Source: an uncultured Roseobacter sp. (GTDB lineage Bacteria > Pseudomonadota > Alphaproteobacteria > Rhodobacterales > Rhodobacteraceae). From it: 64,000 nucleotides of DNA. The notes under the pieces are model-generated. The model saw nothing but the letters and a program-made list of their open reading frames with translations, was not told the DNA's origin and did no database searches. The translations under genes and the position numbers were made by a program. Numbering within the stretch: position 1 is the first letter of the stretch; the number at the start of each line of letters is the position of its first letter. Location of the stretch: positions 62,001 through 126,000 of the forward strand of contig NZ_CANLKW010000005.1 in assembly GCF_947491795.1 (NCBI RefSeq), given 5' to 3'. This document shows positions 34,258 through 43,057 of this stretch, piece by piece.

Positions 34258-34989
34258 ATGGAACGTGAGGTATCAGCAAAAATCCGGCTTTATGTAGAGC
34301 ACCCTTTGGGGGAGGCGCAAACGCTTCCTTTGTCGCGGGAGCAGGCGCATTACCTGTTCGGCGTAATGCGGCTGGGTGCCGGGGCTCAGGTTCTGGTCTT
34401 TGACGGACAGAACGGCGAATGGCTGGCCGAAGTCACCCAGGCCGGAAAACGCGGTGGCGAACTGTGTGTTCTGCATCAGACAAAGGCTCAGCAGATGCCG
34501 CCGGATCTGTGGTTGCTGTTTTCGCCGATCAAAAAAGCCCGAACGGATTTCATTGTTGAAAAGGCCACGGAACTGGGGGCAGCGCGCATTCTGCCGGTGC
34601 AGACTGCTTTCACCAACGCTGGGCGTATACAGCGTGACCGGTTGCAGGCGCATGCCGTGGAGGCCGCAGAGCAATGTGGCGGAACCTTTGTGCCGGAAGT
34701 GGCAGAGTTGCAAAAGCTGGGGTCCGTCCTCGATCACTGGGACAGCGCGCGCCGGATCATGTTCTGCGATGAAGGCGCGGCCGCCGCAGCGCGCGTGCTG
34801 CCGGACCTGCCCGGACCCTGGGCGGTGCTGATCGGGCCCGAGGGCGGGTTTTCACCACAGGAGCGCGACCGGTTGCAGAGCCTGGCGCATGCGCATGTAG
34901 TCTCGCTGGGCCCGCGTATACTGCGAGCGGATACGGCGGCGGTGGCGGCGCTGACCCTGTGGCAGCAGGCCATGGGCGACTGGGGGTGA
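34258..34989 (+). CDS. rsmE: 16S rRNA (uracil(1498)-N(3))-methyltransferase
   Basis: A 243-residue SPOUT methyltransferase. An N-terminal PUA-like domain is followed by the knotted SAM-binding domain, with KATELGAARILPV, IGPEGGFSPQERD and SLGPRILRADTAA. The ATG at 34258 is used because homology starts at about AKIRLYV. An in-frame ATG at 34246 directly abuts the ubiA start codon. Neither has a ribosome-binding site, so the message may be leaderless or nearly so. Confidence 0.93.
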   Translation: MEREVSAKIRLYVEHPLGEAQTLPLSREQAHYLFGVMRLGAGAQVLVFDGQNGEWLAEVTQAGKRGGELCVLHQTKAQQMPPDLWLLFSPIKKARTDFIVEKATELGAARILPVQTAFTNAGRIQRDRLQAHAVEAAEQCGGTFVPEVAELQKLGSVLDHWDSARRIMFCDEGAAAAARVLPDLPGPWAVLIGPEGGFSPQERDRLQSLAHAHVVSLGPRILRADTAAVAALTLWQQAMGDWG

Positions 34990-35147
34990 TCATGCTGCGC
35001 CTGGAGTTGCCCGGGCTGTGCACAAAAGCCGGTGTGCGCTGGTGCCATTTGCAAGGCAGGTCGCAGGGCCTCGGACATTGCACATTTCAACGCCCAAGTG
35101 CTGGCATTGCGGGCATCGCGTTTCCATATAGAGAGGGCGGCGCGGCC

Positions 35148-35231
35148 ATGTCGCGCGCAATAAAAGGTCCCGTCACTATGCTATTGCACGTTTTCGCTGC
35201 CCGCCGGAACAAGGCCGGAGGGGCCGGATGA
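35148..35231 (+). CDS. Possible 27-residue leader ORF
   Basis: A short frame beginning MSRAIKGPVTMLLHVF, preceded by AGAGGGCGG, whose stop overlaps the start of the next gene (GGATGA). The overlap suggests coupling, but there is no other support, and it may be chance. Confidence 0.25.
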   Translation: MSRAIKGPVTMLLHVFAARRNKAGGAG

Positions 35232-35749
35232 TCCGCCCTGAAGCCAGAGCCCAGCTGATGCGCTGGCGCGAAGTGCTGGTAGGCAGTGCCGCACTGCTGA
35301 CCGGTCTGTGGTGGCTGGCCGGTCCCGGCAGGCTGCTCACGATTCCCGCCCTCGCGCTGCTTCTCGCCGGTGTCGCGCTGATCTGGATCGGTGTGCAGCG
35401 GGCGCGGTTCCGCTCAGCCGGGACGGGACCCGGGTCAGTCGATGTGGACGAAGGGCAGATCACCTATTTCGGCCCGCTGACCGGTGGGGCTGTGGCGCTG
35501 CGTGAATTGCGGCGGCTGACGCTTGATGGCACCGCACGTCCGGCGCACTGGCGGCTGGAACAACCCGGCCAGCCCGCGCTCATGATCCCGGTCAATGCCG
35601 ATGGCGCAGAGGCGCTTTTTGATGCCTTTGCCACGCTGCCAGGCCTGCGCACGGCCCAGATGCTGCGTGCGCTGGAGCACCCTGCGCATGACCAGATCGT
35701 GATCTGGCAGCGTGATATTGCGATTCCTGCACAGGGTGCGGTGCATTGA
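35228..35749 (+). CDS. Hypothetical membrane protein
   Basis: A 173-residue protein with two N-terminal transmembrane helices (VLVGSAALLTGLWWLAG and LLTIPALALLLAGVALIWIG) and a C-terminal soluble domain with VDVDEGQITYFGPLTGG, resembling bacterial PH-like membrane proteins. GGAGGGG precedes the ATG. It stands 64 bases before gshA on the same strand. No function can be assigned. Confidence 0.75.
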   Translation: MIRPEARAQLMRWREVLVGSAALLTGLWWLAGPGRLLTIPALALLLAGVALIWIGVQRARFRSAGTGPGSVDVDEGQITYFGPLTGGAVALRELRRLTLDGTARPAHWRLEQPGQPALMIPVNADGAEALFDAFATLPGLRTAQMLRALEHPAHDQIVIWQRDIAIPAQGAVH

Positions 35750-35813
35750 CACCCCGCTGAAATCGGACCATCCCTGACAGAGCAAAACGGCTCAGCGAAA
35801 CGGAATCCCCCTC

Positions 35814-37184
35814 ATGTCCATTCCCCAGTCCGGTGGCGGCCCCATCACCTCATTTGATCAGCTGGCGCAGTACCTCGAAGACGGCTGCAAACCGCGCGAA
35901 GACTGGCGCATCGGCACAGAGCACGAGAAATTCGGCTATTGCCGCGACACGCTGAAACCACTGCCCTACGACGGCGAACGGTCGATCCGCGTGATGCTGG
36001 AAGGGTTGCGTGACGGGCATGGATGGTCGCCGGTCACCGAAGGCGGTCACCTGATCGGGCTGGAAAAAGACGGCGCAAACATCAGTCTGGAGCCCGGCGG
36101 GCAGCTGGAACTGAGCGGTGCACCTCTGGAAACCATTCACGAGACCTGTGACGAGGTGAACACCCACCTGCGCGAAGTGCAGGACGTGGCAGACCGTATC
36201 GGCGCAGGCTTTATCGGTCTCGGGGCGGCCCCGCACTGGACCCATGACGACATGGATCTGATGCCCAAAGGCCGGTACAAACTGATGAACAATTACATGA
36301 CGCGCGTGGGCACCATGGGCCGCGTCATGATGCGCCGGACCTGTACGGTGCAGGTCAACCTGGATTTCGGGTCCGAGGCGGACATGGTCAAAAAAATGCG
36401 CGTGGCGCTGGCATTGCAGCCGGTGGCAACTGCGCTTTTCGCCAATTCACCGTTCTTTGAGGGCAAACCCAACGGCCATAAATCCTGGCGCGCGGTGGCC
36501 TGGCGCAATCTGGATGCCTCGCGTACCGGGATGCTGCCCTTTGTTTTTGAGGACGGTTTCGGGTTTGAGCGCTGGGTCGACTATGCGCTGGATGTGCCGA
36601 TGTATTTTGTCTATCGCGACGGTAAGTACGTGGATGCTCTGGGCATGTCGTTCCGCGACTTCCTGGAAGGCAAACTGCCCGCGCTGCCGGGTGAGGTGCC
36701 GATGCTTTCAGACTGGGCGGATCACCTGACCACGGCCTTTCCCGAGGCGCGGATGAAGAAGTTCATCGAGATGCGCGGTGCGGATGGCGGCCCCTGGCGG
36801 CGGTTGTGTGCGCTGCCAGCGTTCTGGGTGGGGCTGACCTATGACCAGACCGCACTGGATGCGGCCTGGGACCTGGTCAAAGGCTGGGATATGGGCACGC
36901 GCGACCTGATGCGGGTGGCCGCGTCGGTGGATGGTCTGCAGGCCGAGGTGCATGGCATTCGTCTGCACGACATCGCTCGCGAGGCCGTTGCGATCAGCCA
37001 TGCCGGGCTGAAAGCGCGCGCGCGCGAAGGGGCAGGGGGCATGGTCCCCGATGAGACCCATTTCCTGAACGCGCTGCACGAGAGTGTCGAGACAGGCAAG
37101 GTGCCTGCGGATGAGCTGCTGGAGCAGTATCACGGCGACTGGCAGGGCGATCTGAACCGCATTTACGCCGAATACTCTTACTGA
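35814..37184 (+). CDS. gshA: Glutamate--cysteine ligase (plant/alphaproteobacterial type)
   Basis: A 456-residue enzyme that makes gamma-glutamylcysteine, the first step to glutathione. Motifs of the GCS2/plant-type group are clear: RIGTEHEKFGY, ISLEPGGQLELSGAPLETIH, MRRTCTVQVNLDF and, later, RMKKFIEMRGADGG. Length is normal. The next gene downstream is convergent. Confidence 0.95.
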   Translation: MSIPQSGGGPITSFDQLAQYLEDGCKPREDWRIGTEHEKFGYCRDTLKPLPYDGERSIRVMLEGLRDGHGWSPVTEGGHLIGLEKDGANISLEPGGQLELSGAPLETIHETCDEVNTHLREVQDVADRIGAGFIGLGAAPHWTHDDMDLMPKGRYKLMNNYMTRVGTMGRVMMRRTCTVQVNLDFGSEADMVKKMRVALALQPVATALFANSPFFEGKPNGHKSWRAVAWRNLDASRTGMLPFVFEDGFGFERWVDYALDVPMYFVYRDGKYVDALGMSFRDFLEGKLPALPGEVPMLSDWADHLTTAFPEARMKKFIEMRGADGGPWRRLCALPAFWVGLTYDQTALDAAWDLVKGWDMGTRDLMRVAASVDGLQAEVHGIRLHDIAREAVAISHAGLKARAREGAGGMVPDETHFLNALHESVETGKVPADELLEQYHGDWQGDLNRIYAEYSY

Positions 37185-37186
37185 GG

Positions 37187-37211
37187 CCGCGCCCGGCAAG
37201 AGCTGGCGCGG
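37187..37211. terminator. GC-rich hairpin between gshA and the convergent dehydratase gene
   Basis: CCGCGC (37187-37192) pairs with GCGCGG (37206-37211) around a 13-base loop, in the 37-base gap between two convergent genes. No T-tract is present. Confidence 0.3.
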
Positions 37212-37221
37212 GCGGCGTGCT

Positions 37222-38454
37222 TCAGTCGCGCGGTGCGGGGGCTCCGCCCTCAAAATCGTTGCCGTTCACATAGTCACAGGGGCCGTCGTGCATCTGCAGA
37301 TGCAGCCCGTCGCCGGAATATGGGTGGGCACGGGCCAGATCCTCATCCACCTCGATCCCAAGGCCCGGCGCTTCGGGCGGTGTGACAAATCCGTTCTCGA
37401 CCCGGATTGACCCTTTGATCACCGCGTCGTGGAAAGGTGTCTCGATTGTTTCGGCCATCAGCAGATTGGGGATGGATGCCGACAGATGAATGTTGGCGGC
37501 CCATTCCACAGGTCCCGCGTAAAGATGCGGGGCCATCTGTGCGTTACAGACCTCGGCCATGGCGGCGACTTTCTTCATCTCCCAGATGCCACCGGCCCGG
37601 CCCAGGGCCGGTTGCAGAATTGTGGCCGCTCCGCTGCGCAGCACCTGTGCGAATTCGGCTTTGGTTGTCAGCCGCTCTCCGGTGGCGACAGGGATGCGCA
37701 CCGCGCGCGCAACCTTTGCCATCTCCTCGACAGCGTCCGGGGGGATCGGTTCCTCGAACCACAGCGGTGACCAGGGCTCCAGCGCCTGGCCCAGCCGGAT
37801 TGCCCCCGCTGTCGTGAACTGGCCGTGGGTGCCAAAGAGCAGGTCCGCCCTGTCGCCCACGGCCTCGCGGATCGCCCGGCAAAAGGCCACGGACTGGCTG
37901 ATGTCGCGCATGCCCGGCATGTGGCCACCGCGCATCGTATAGGGGCCTGCAGGGTCGAACTTGACCGCAGTGTAGCCTTTGTCGACCATCGCGCGGGCGC
38001 TTTCGGCGGCCATATCGGGCGAGGTCCAGAAGGACGCCAGATCGTGCCCGGGTTGCGGATAGAGGTAGGTATAGGCGCGGATGCGCTCGTTCATCATCCC
38101 GCCGAGCAGCGCCCAGACGGGTCTTTCGCGCGCTTTGCCCAGGATATCCCAGCAGGCGATCTCAAGCCCGGAAAAGGCCCCCATCACCGTCAGGTCCGGG
38201 CGCTGGGTAAAGCCCGAAGAATAGGCGCGGCGGAACATCCGTTCGATGTTTTCGGGGTTTTCCCCTTCCATATGGCGCGCAAAGACATCCGTGATGACCC
38301 CGCGCATGGCGTCGGGACCAACCGATGAAGCATAACATTCGCCCCAACCGGTGATGCCATTGTCGGTGGTGACTTTCACCAGGATCCAGTAGCGGCCACC
38401 CCAGCCCGGTGCGGGCGGGGCCGTGACGATGATATCGAGATCACGCAGTTTCAT
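37222..38454 (-). CDS. Mandelate racemase/muconate lactonizing enzyme family protein (probable sugar-acid dehydratase)
   Basis: A 410-residue enolase-superfamily enzyme. The N-terminal capping domain includes GITGWGECYASSVGPDAM. The barrel has KFDPAG with a candidate catalytic Lys, WFEEPIPPD with a metal-ligand Glu, ATGERLTTKAEF with the next acidic residue, and a candidate catalytic His in MAPHLYAGPVEW. The first metal-ligand position reads LFGTHGQ instead of the common D-x-N, as in several acid-sugar dehydratases. It is followed closely on the same strand by an alcohol dehydrogenase gene upstream. The substrate is probably an aldonic or aldaric acid. Confidence 0.82.
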   Translation of the reverse strand: MKLRDLDIIVTAPPAPGWGGRYWILVKVTTDNGITGWGECYASSVGPDAMRGVITDVFARHMEGENPENIERMFRRAYSSGFTQRPDLTVMGAFSGLEIACWDILGKARERPVWALLGGMMNERIRAYTYLYPQPGHDLASFWTSPDMAAESARAMVDKGYTAVKFDPAGPYTMRGGHMPGMRDISQSVAFCRAIREAVGDRADLLFGTHGQFTTAGAIRLGQALEPWSPLWFEEPIPPDAVEEMAKVARAVRIPVATGERLTTKAEFAQVLRSGAATILQPALGRAGGIWEMKKVAAMAEVCNAQMAPHLYAGPVEWAANIHLSASIPNLLMAETIETPFHDAVIKGSIRVENGFVTPPEAPGLGIEVDEDLARAHPYSGDGLHLQMHDGPCDYVNGNDFEGGAPAPRD

Positions 38455-38481
38455 ATCCGGCTCCTTCAGCGGGCGGGTGGA

Positions 38482-39573
38482 TCAGGTGTTAAAGATGATG
38501 ACGTTGCGCCGGGCACCACCCGTTTTGGTGTCTGCGATCGCCTCGTTGATCTGATCCAGCGACCAGCGGCCCGAGATCAGCTCATCCAGCTTCAGTCTCC
38601 CCTGAGCATAAAGATCGACCATCCAGGGTATATCGCGCTGGATCACCACATCGCCCATCTTGGATCCGGTCATCCCCTGGCCGGTGGCGGCCAGCATCAC
38701 GGGCTCATAGCTCGACATGGCACCGGAATGGGGCATCCCGACCATAATGACCTTGCCGCCCGTGCCCAGATAACGTGGCGCCTGGTCGTAAGCAGGAATG
38801 GCACCGACGGTCACGATCACCGCATCAGCACCGCGCCCGCCGAGGGCTTTGTGGGCATCGCGCCAGGGCTTCGCACCGGTCGCCAGAACCCCGTGCGTCG
38901 CACCAAAGTCGCGCGCCGTGTCCAGTTTGTCCTCGCTCATATCCACGGCCACGATACGGCGCGCCCCGGCGATACGCGCACCCTGGATAGCGTTGAGCCC
39001 GACACCGCCTGCACCGATCACCACCACATCCTGTCCCGCGCGCAGACCGGCGGCGTTCACCACCGCCCCGACCCCGGTGATGACACCGCAGGCAATCAGA
39101 CTTGCGGCTTCTTTGGGAATGTCCGGACTGATCCTCACCACCTGGTTCTGATCCACCACGACCTTTTCGGCAAAGCCACCGCAGGCCATGGCCTGATGCA
39201 GTTTGCCGCCTTCTGCCGTTGTGATCGGGCCGTGATCCCCGTCATAGGGCGTTTCGCAGATTGTCGGTTTGCCAGAGGCACAGTTGCCGCAGGTGCCGCA
39301 GGCGCGGATCAGTGTCACAATCACGCTGTCGCCTGCCGACAGCCCATTGACACTGTCGCCCGCCGCAGTGACCACACCCGCCGCCTCGTGTCCGTAAACA
39401 GCTGGCAAAGAACCGCCCCAGGCACCATCGGCATAGGAAATATCAGAATGGCAGATCGCGACCGCGCCGAGGGTGACCTCTACCTCGCCCGGACCGGGGG
39501 CGCGCAGGTTGATCTCCTCCACGACCAGGGGTTCTCCAAAAGCATGGCACACGGCGGCCCGGATTTTCTGCAT
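38482..39573 (-). CDS. Zinc-dependent alcohol dehydrogenase (class III-like MDR)
   Basis: A 363-residue NAD-dependent dehydrogenase. The catalytic zinc site is in AICHSDISY and YGHEAAG. The structural zinc loop CGTCGNCASGKPTIC is complete. The Rossmann motif is VVIGAGGVGLNAIQGA, followed by the Asp of IVAVD, which favours NAD. It sits 27 bases upstream of the enolase-family gene and is probably co-transcribed with it. Length and motifs resemble S-(hydroxymethyl)mycothiol- or glutathione-type dehydrogenases and aryl-alcohol dehydrogenases; the substrate is undetermined. Confidence 0.88.
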   Translation of the reverse strand: MQKIRAAVCHAFGEPLVVEEINLRAPGPGEVEVTLGAVAICHSDISYADGAWGGSLPAVYGHEAAGVVTAAGDSVNGLSAGDSVIVTLIRACGTCGNCASGKPTICETPYDGDHGPITTAEGGKLHQAMACGGFAEKVVVDQNQVVRISPDIPKEAASLIACGVITGVGAVVNAAGLRAGQDVVVIGAGGVGLNAIQGARIAGARRIVAVDMSEDKLDTARDFGATHGVLATGAKPWRDAHKALGGRGADAVIVTVGAIPAYDQAPRYLGTGGKVIMVGMPHSGAMSSYEPVMLAATGQGMTGSKMGDVVIQRDIPWMVDLYAQGRLKLDELISGRWSLDQINEAIADTKTGGARRNVIIFNT

Positions 39574-39672
39574 AGTTCAGTCTCTCTGTTGTCGGGCGTG
39601 TTGCCTCTGTTCATGGCAGCCTGTCGCGCCGGGACGGTGGGTGCAAGTCAGAAGGCGACAAAGGGTGTCGTG

Positions 39673-40881
39673 TTACCGGTCTGATGTCGCGGCCCCGCCG
39701 CGCAGGACAAAGACGGCCAGGCCCACACAGATCAGCCCGGCGGACAGCAAAAAGGGCGCGCCCGGCAGATAAACCACGGCATCATCCGCTGTAAATGCTG
39801 CAAACGTGGAGGTCATGATCATCGGTGAAAAGATCATGGCAAGCGCGGACAGGGAGGTCAGAGCGCCCTGCAGTTCCCCCTGAGCATCCGCGCCTACAGC
39901 CTTGGACATAATGCCCTGCAGCGCTGGTGTGATTACAGCGGCAAGCGAGGCCAGTGGTGTCAGGATCAGGGCCAGGGTGCCGTTGCTGACAAAGGCCAGC
40001 GCCATAAAGGCCGCGATGTCGAACACGTGGCCGTAAATGACCGTGCCGCGCTCGCCCAGCAGGCGCATGACGGGGCGGATCAGCCCGCCCTGCACAATGG
40101 CGAGCATGATCCCGAAAAGCGCAAGGCTGAGCCCGATTGTGGAGGGATCCCAGCCAAAGCGCTCTTTGCCGAAATACGCCCAGACAGCCGGATAGACGAT
40201 AAAGGCGACCTGGTAGATGAAAAAGACCATGAGCATCGGCCCGATACCGGGCAGTTTGCGCAGGTGCTTCAGGCTGCCCAGCGGGTTGGCCCGCGCCCAG
40301 GCAAAGGGCCGCCGGATACTGTCTGTTACGGTTTCGCGCAGGACAAACCAGCCAAAGACCAGATTGGCAGCCGACAGGGCGGCCGCCGCAAAAAAAGGCG
40401 CACGGGTGCCATAGCCTGCGAGCAGACCACCGATCAGCGGCCCCAGCACAAAGCCCACGCCAAAGGCGGCACCGACCAGACCGAAATTGGCAGAACGGTC
40501 TTCGGGGCCGGAGATATCGGCCATATAGGCATTGGCCGTGGACTGGGTGGCTGCCGTGATACCGCCGACAACCCGACCGGCGAGCAGCAGCCATATGCTG
40601 CCGGCGACCGCCATGACCAGATAGTCCAGCGACATAATGAGGAGCGAGACCAGCAACACCGGCCTGCGCCCGAAGCGGTCAGACAGCCCGCCCAGCACAG
40701 GGCCAAAGAGGAACTGCATCACCGCAAAAGCTGTAGAGAGCACACCGCCCCAAAGCGCCGCCCGGCCCAGATCGCCGCCGCCCAGACCCTGGATCAGATC
40801 CGGCATCACAGGAATGATCAGCCCGATCCCCATGGCGTCGATCATCACGGTGATCAGAATGAACAGAACGTCAGGGCGCAA
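39673..40881 (-). CDS. MFS transporter, TetA-like
   Basis: A 402-residue major facilitator with 12 hydrophobic segments. It starts RPDVLFILITVMIDAMGIG and carries motif A (GGLSDRFGRRPV) in the first cytoplasmic loop and a motif-C-like GFVLGPLIGGLLAG in helix 5, the antiporter signature. It resembles TetA/Bcr drug exporters, but the substrate may be an aromatic acid or other metabolite given the pca neighbours. The start is TTG at 40881, four bases beyond the pcaB stop. Confidence 0.85.
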   Translation of the reverse strand: MRPDVLFILITVMIDAMGIGLIIPVMPDLIQGLGGGDLGRAALWGGVLSTAFAVMQFLFGPVLGGLSDRFGRRPVLLVSLLIMSLDYLVMAVAGSIWLLLAGRVVGGITAATQSTANAYMADISGPEDRSANFGLVGAAFGVGFVLGPLIGGLLAGYGTRAPFFAAAALSAANLVFGWFVLRETVTDSIRRPFAWARANPLGSLKHLRKLPGIGPMLMVFFIYQVAFIVYPAVWAYFGKERFGWDPSTIGLSLALFGIMLAIVQGGLIRPVMRLLGERGTVIYGHVFDIAAFMALAFVSNGTLALILTPLASLAAVITPALQGIMSKAVGADAQGELQGALTSLSALAMIFSPMIMTSTFAAFTADDAVVYLPGAPFLLSAGLICVGLAVFVLRGGAATSDR

Positions 40882-40884
40882 GGA

Positions 40885-42210
40885 TCACAGGCCCCTGACC
40901 CTGGCAACAAAGGCGCGGGCATCCGCCGGGGCCTGGCCGGTGGATGTTTCAGGCTCAAAAAGGGATGCGGGCAGCCAGGGCCATTTTTCCTGTGCCAGCT
41001 CGGCGAGTGTACGCCCGCTGGCCTTGACCTCTGCACAGAGGTCTTTGACGGCCTGCTGTGACTGCGGGCGCGGCATCTGCTCTGTCAGCGCAAAGCTCAG
41101 CGCTTCGGCATAGATGACGCCGCCATTCGCGGCAAGCGCCCGGCGCATGGTGGCAGGGTCCGGCTCCAGGTTTTCCAGCAGACGCAGCGCGATTGCCCGT
41201 GATGCGGCGCAGCCCAGTACGATCTGCGGCAGGACCATCCATTCGGTGAACCAGGCTGCACCATCCCGCTGGTGCTGGTGCGTGGCAGAGATCTGCAGAC
41301 TGCTCATAAGACCTGCCGTCTGGCAGGACAGTGCGGAAAGTGCTGCAGGTCCCACCGGGTTTTGTTTCTGTGGCATGGTGGACGATGCTCCGGCACCGGC
41401 AAGGCGCACCTCTGATATCCCGCTGGCAGCGAGGCCGGTCAGACCCTCGCCCAGAGATCCAAGGGTGGCGGTGATACCGGCCAGCCAGCCTGCGACACGC
41501 AGCACCGGCCCCCTGTCGGTGTGCCAGGTTCTGCCCGGATCCCTGAGGCCCAGGCCCTCAGCCAGGGCCGCACGCAGCGCTGCAGGGGTGTCGCCCAGTT
41601 CTGACGCGGTGCCCGCAGCACCCGACAGCGATACCCACAGGCTGCTGTCGCGCAGCGCATCCAGCGCATCCAGCGCATCGGCCAGCGGCATGCCCCATCC
41701 GGCCAGAACAGCGCCCCATGTTGTGGGTGTTGCCTGCTGCCCCCAGGTACGGGCGGGCATCACGGTGACCGCGTGTTTTTCCGCGCCATCGGCCAGCAGG
41801 GTCAGTAACTGCCGCAGATCCTCCTCGGCCAGCAAAAGCGCCTGGCGCAGACGCAGCATCAGCCCGGTATCCATGATGTCCTGCGATGTGGCGCCCCAGT
41901 GCACGTACTGGGCATGTTCCGGTGCGTTCATCTCCGCGCGAAAGGCGGCAACCAAGGCAGGAATGCAGACGCCGTTTGTGGCTGTTCCACCGGTCAGCGC
42001 GCCCGGATCAATCTGGACCTCAAGGGTCGCGCGCTGAATGGCCTGTGCGCTGATTTCCGGGATCAGCCCCATTTTGCCCTGAGCCCGGGCCAGCGCGCCT
42101 TCGGTCAGGAGCATGGCGCGCAATGCGGCGCTGTCGGAAAACAGCCTGCTGGTCTCACCTGCCGGAAAGAGACCTGCGTGAAGGGAGCTGTCAAAAACGC
42201 TTGCGGCCAA
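40885..42210 (-). CDS. pcaB: 3-carboxy-cis,cis-muconate cycloisomerase
   Basis: A 441-residue member of the fumarase/aspartase superfamily that lactonises 3-carboxymuconate in the protocatechuate branch of the beta-ketoadipate pathway. The signature SSTMPQKQNPVGP is present, with the earlier VHWGATSQDIMDTGLMLRLR and TWGQQATPTTWG conserved regions typical of PcaB. pcaD is directly upstream on the same strand, which supports PcaB over adenylosuccinate lyase. Confidence 0.92.
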   Translation of the reverse strand: MAASVFDSSLHAGLFPAGETSRLFSDSAALRAMLLTEGALARAQGKMGLIPEISAQAIQRATLEVQIDPGALTGGTATNGVCIPALVAAFRAEMNAPEHAQYVHWGATSQDIMDTGLMLRLRQALLLAEEDLRQLLTLLADGAEKHAVTVMPARTWGQQATPTTWGAVLAGWGMPLADALDALDALRDSSLWVSLSGAAGTASELGDTPAALRAALAEGLGLRDPGRTWHTDRGPVLRVAGWLAGITATLGSLGEGLTGLAASGISEVRLAGAGASSTMPQKQNPVGPAALSALSCQTAGLMSSLQISATHQHQRDGAAWFTEWMVLPQIVLGCAASRAIALRLLENLEPDPATMRRALAANGGVIYAEALSFALTEQMPRPQSQQAVKDLCAEVKASGRTLAELAQEKWPWLPASLFEPETSTGQAPADARAFVARVRGL

Positions 42211-42253
42211 GGGCTACGCTCCGATCCGGGTGGGCGGGCGTGTTGCGGTGGCC

Positions 42254-43042
42254 TCAGACATGCCCGACCTCGCGCAGAAAACCAGACAGGGTTTCGGCGA
42301 ACTCGACAGGTTTTTCCACGCAGGGCAGATGTCCCGCGCCGCGGATCAGATGGCACCGGCTTCCGGGAATAAGCCCCACGGTCTCGCGCACCATATCGGG
42401 CGGGGTTGAGCCGTCCTCGTCTCCGGCGATGCCGAGGGTCGGCAACCGCAGACTGGCCGTGGTCGCGTAAAAGTCGGTGCCGGAGATCGCCGCAGAGCAG
42501 CCCATGTACCCCTGATCCTCCTGGCGGGTAAGCATATTGCGCCACAGTTCAAGCTCGGGCGTCTGGCAGAATTTCCGCGAGAACCAGCGCTCCATCACGG
42601 TATCTGCGAGGCTTTCGATGCCGCCCGTGCGAACCCCTTCGATACGTTCGGACCACATATCCGCGTTCCCGATTTTTGCGCCTGTATTGGACAGCACCAT
42701 CGCGCGGATCATATCCAGCCGTTTGACCGCCAGGCCCTGCGCGATCAGCCCGCCGATGGACAGCCCGACAAAGACACAGTCGCGAACCTCCAGCATGTCG
42801 AGCAGTTTTTCCGCGTCACTGACAAGCGCGCCCATGGAATAAGGCGCGGGCGGGCAGGTTGACAGCCCATGCCCGCGTTTGTCGTAGCGAATGAGCCTCA
42901 GGCCTGCGGGCAGGTGCGGCAGGATCGGGTCCCACAGGCGCAGGTCCGTGCCCAGCGAGTTTGCAAAAACAACCGTTGGCCCGTCGTTCGGGCCATCGAC
43001 GCGGTAGTGCAGCCGTACGTCGCCCAGATCTGCGATATGCAT
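42254..43042 (-). CDS. pcaD: 3-oxoadipate enol-lactonase
   Basis: A 262-residue alpha/beta hydrolase that opens the enol-lactone made after PcaB and decarboxylation. Nucleophile Ser95 is in GLSIGG. The conserved N-terminal NSLGTDLRLWD and YDKRGHGLS, and the catalytic His in GAGHLPCVEKP, fit PcaD. It precedes pcaB by 43 bases. pcaC, pcaGH and pcaIJ are absent from the window. Confidence 0.92.
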   Translation of the reverse strand: MHIADLGDVRLHYRVDGPNDGPTVVFANSLGTDLRLWDPILPHLPAGLRLIRYDKRGHGLSTCPPAPYSMGALVSDAEKLLDMLEVRDCVFVGLSIGGLIAQGLAVKRLDMIRAMVLSNTGAKIGNADMWSERIEGVRTGGIESLADTVMERWFSRKFCQTPELELWRNMLTRQEDQGYMGCSAAISGTDFYATTASLRLPTLGIAGDEDGSTPPDMVRETVGLIPGSRCHLIRGAGHLPCVEKPVEFAETLSGFLREVGHV

Positions 43043-43057
43043 GGGTTTCTCCCTGAT

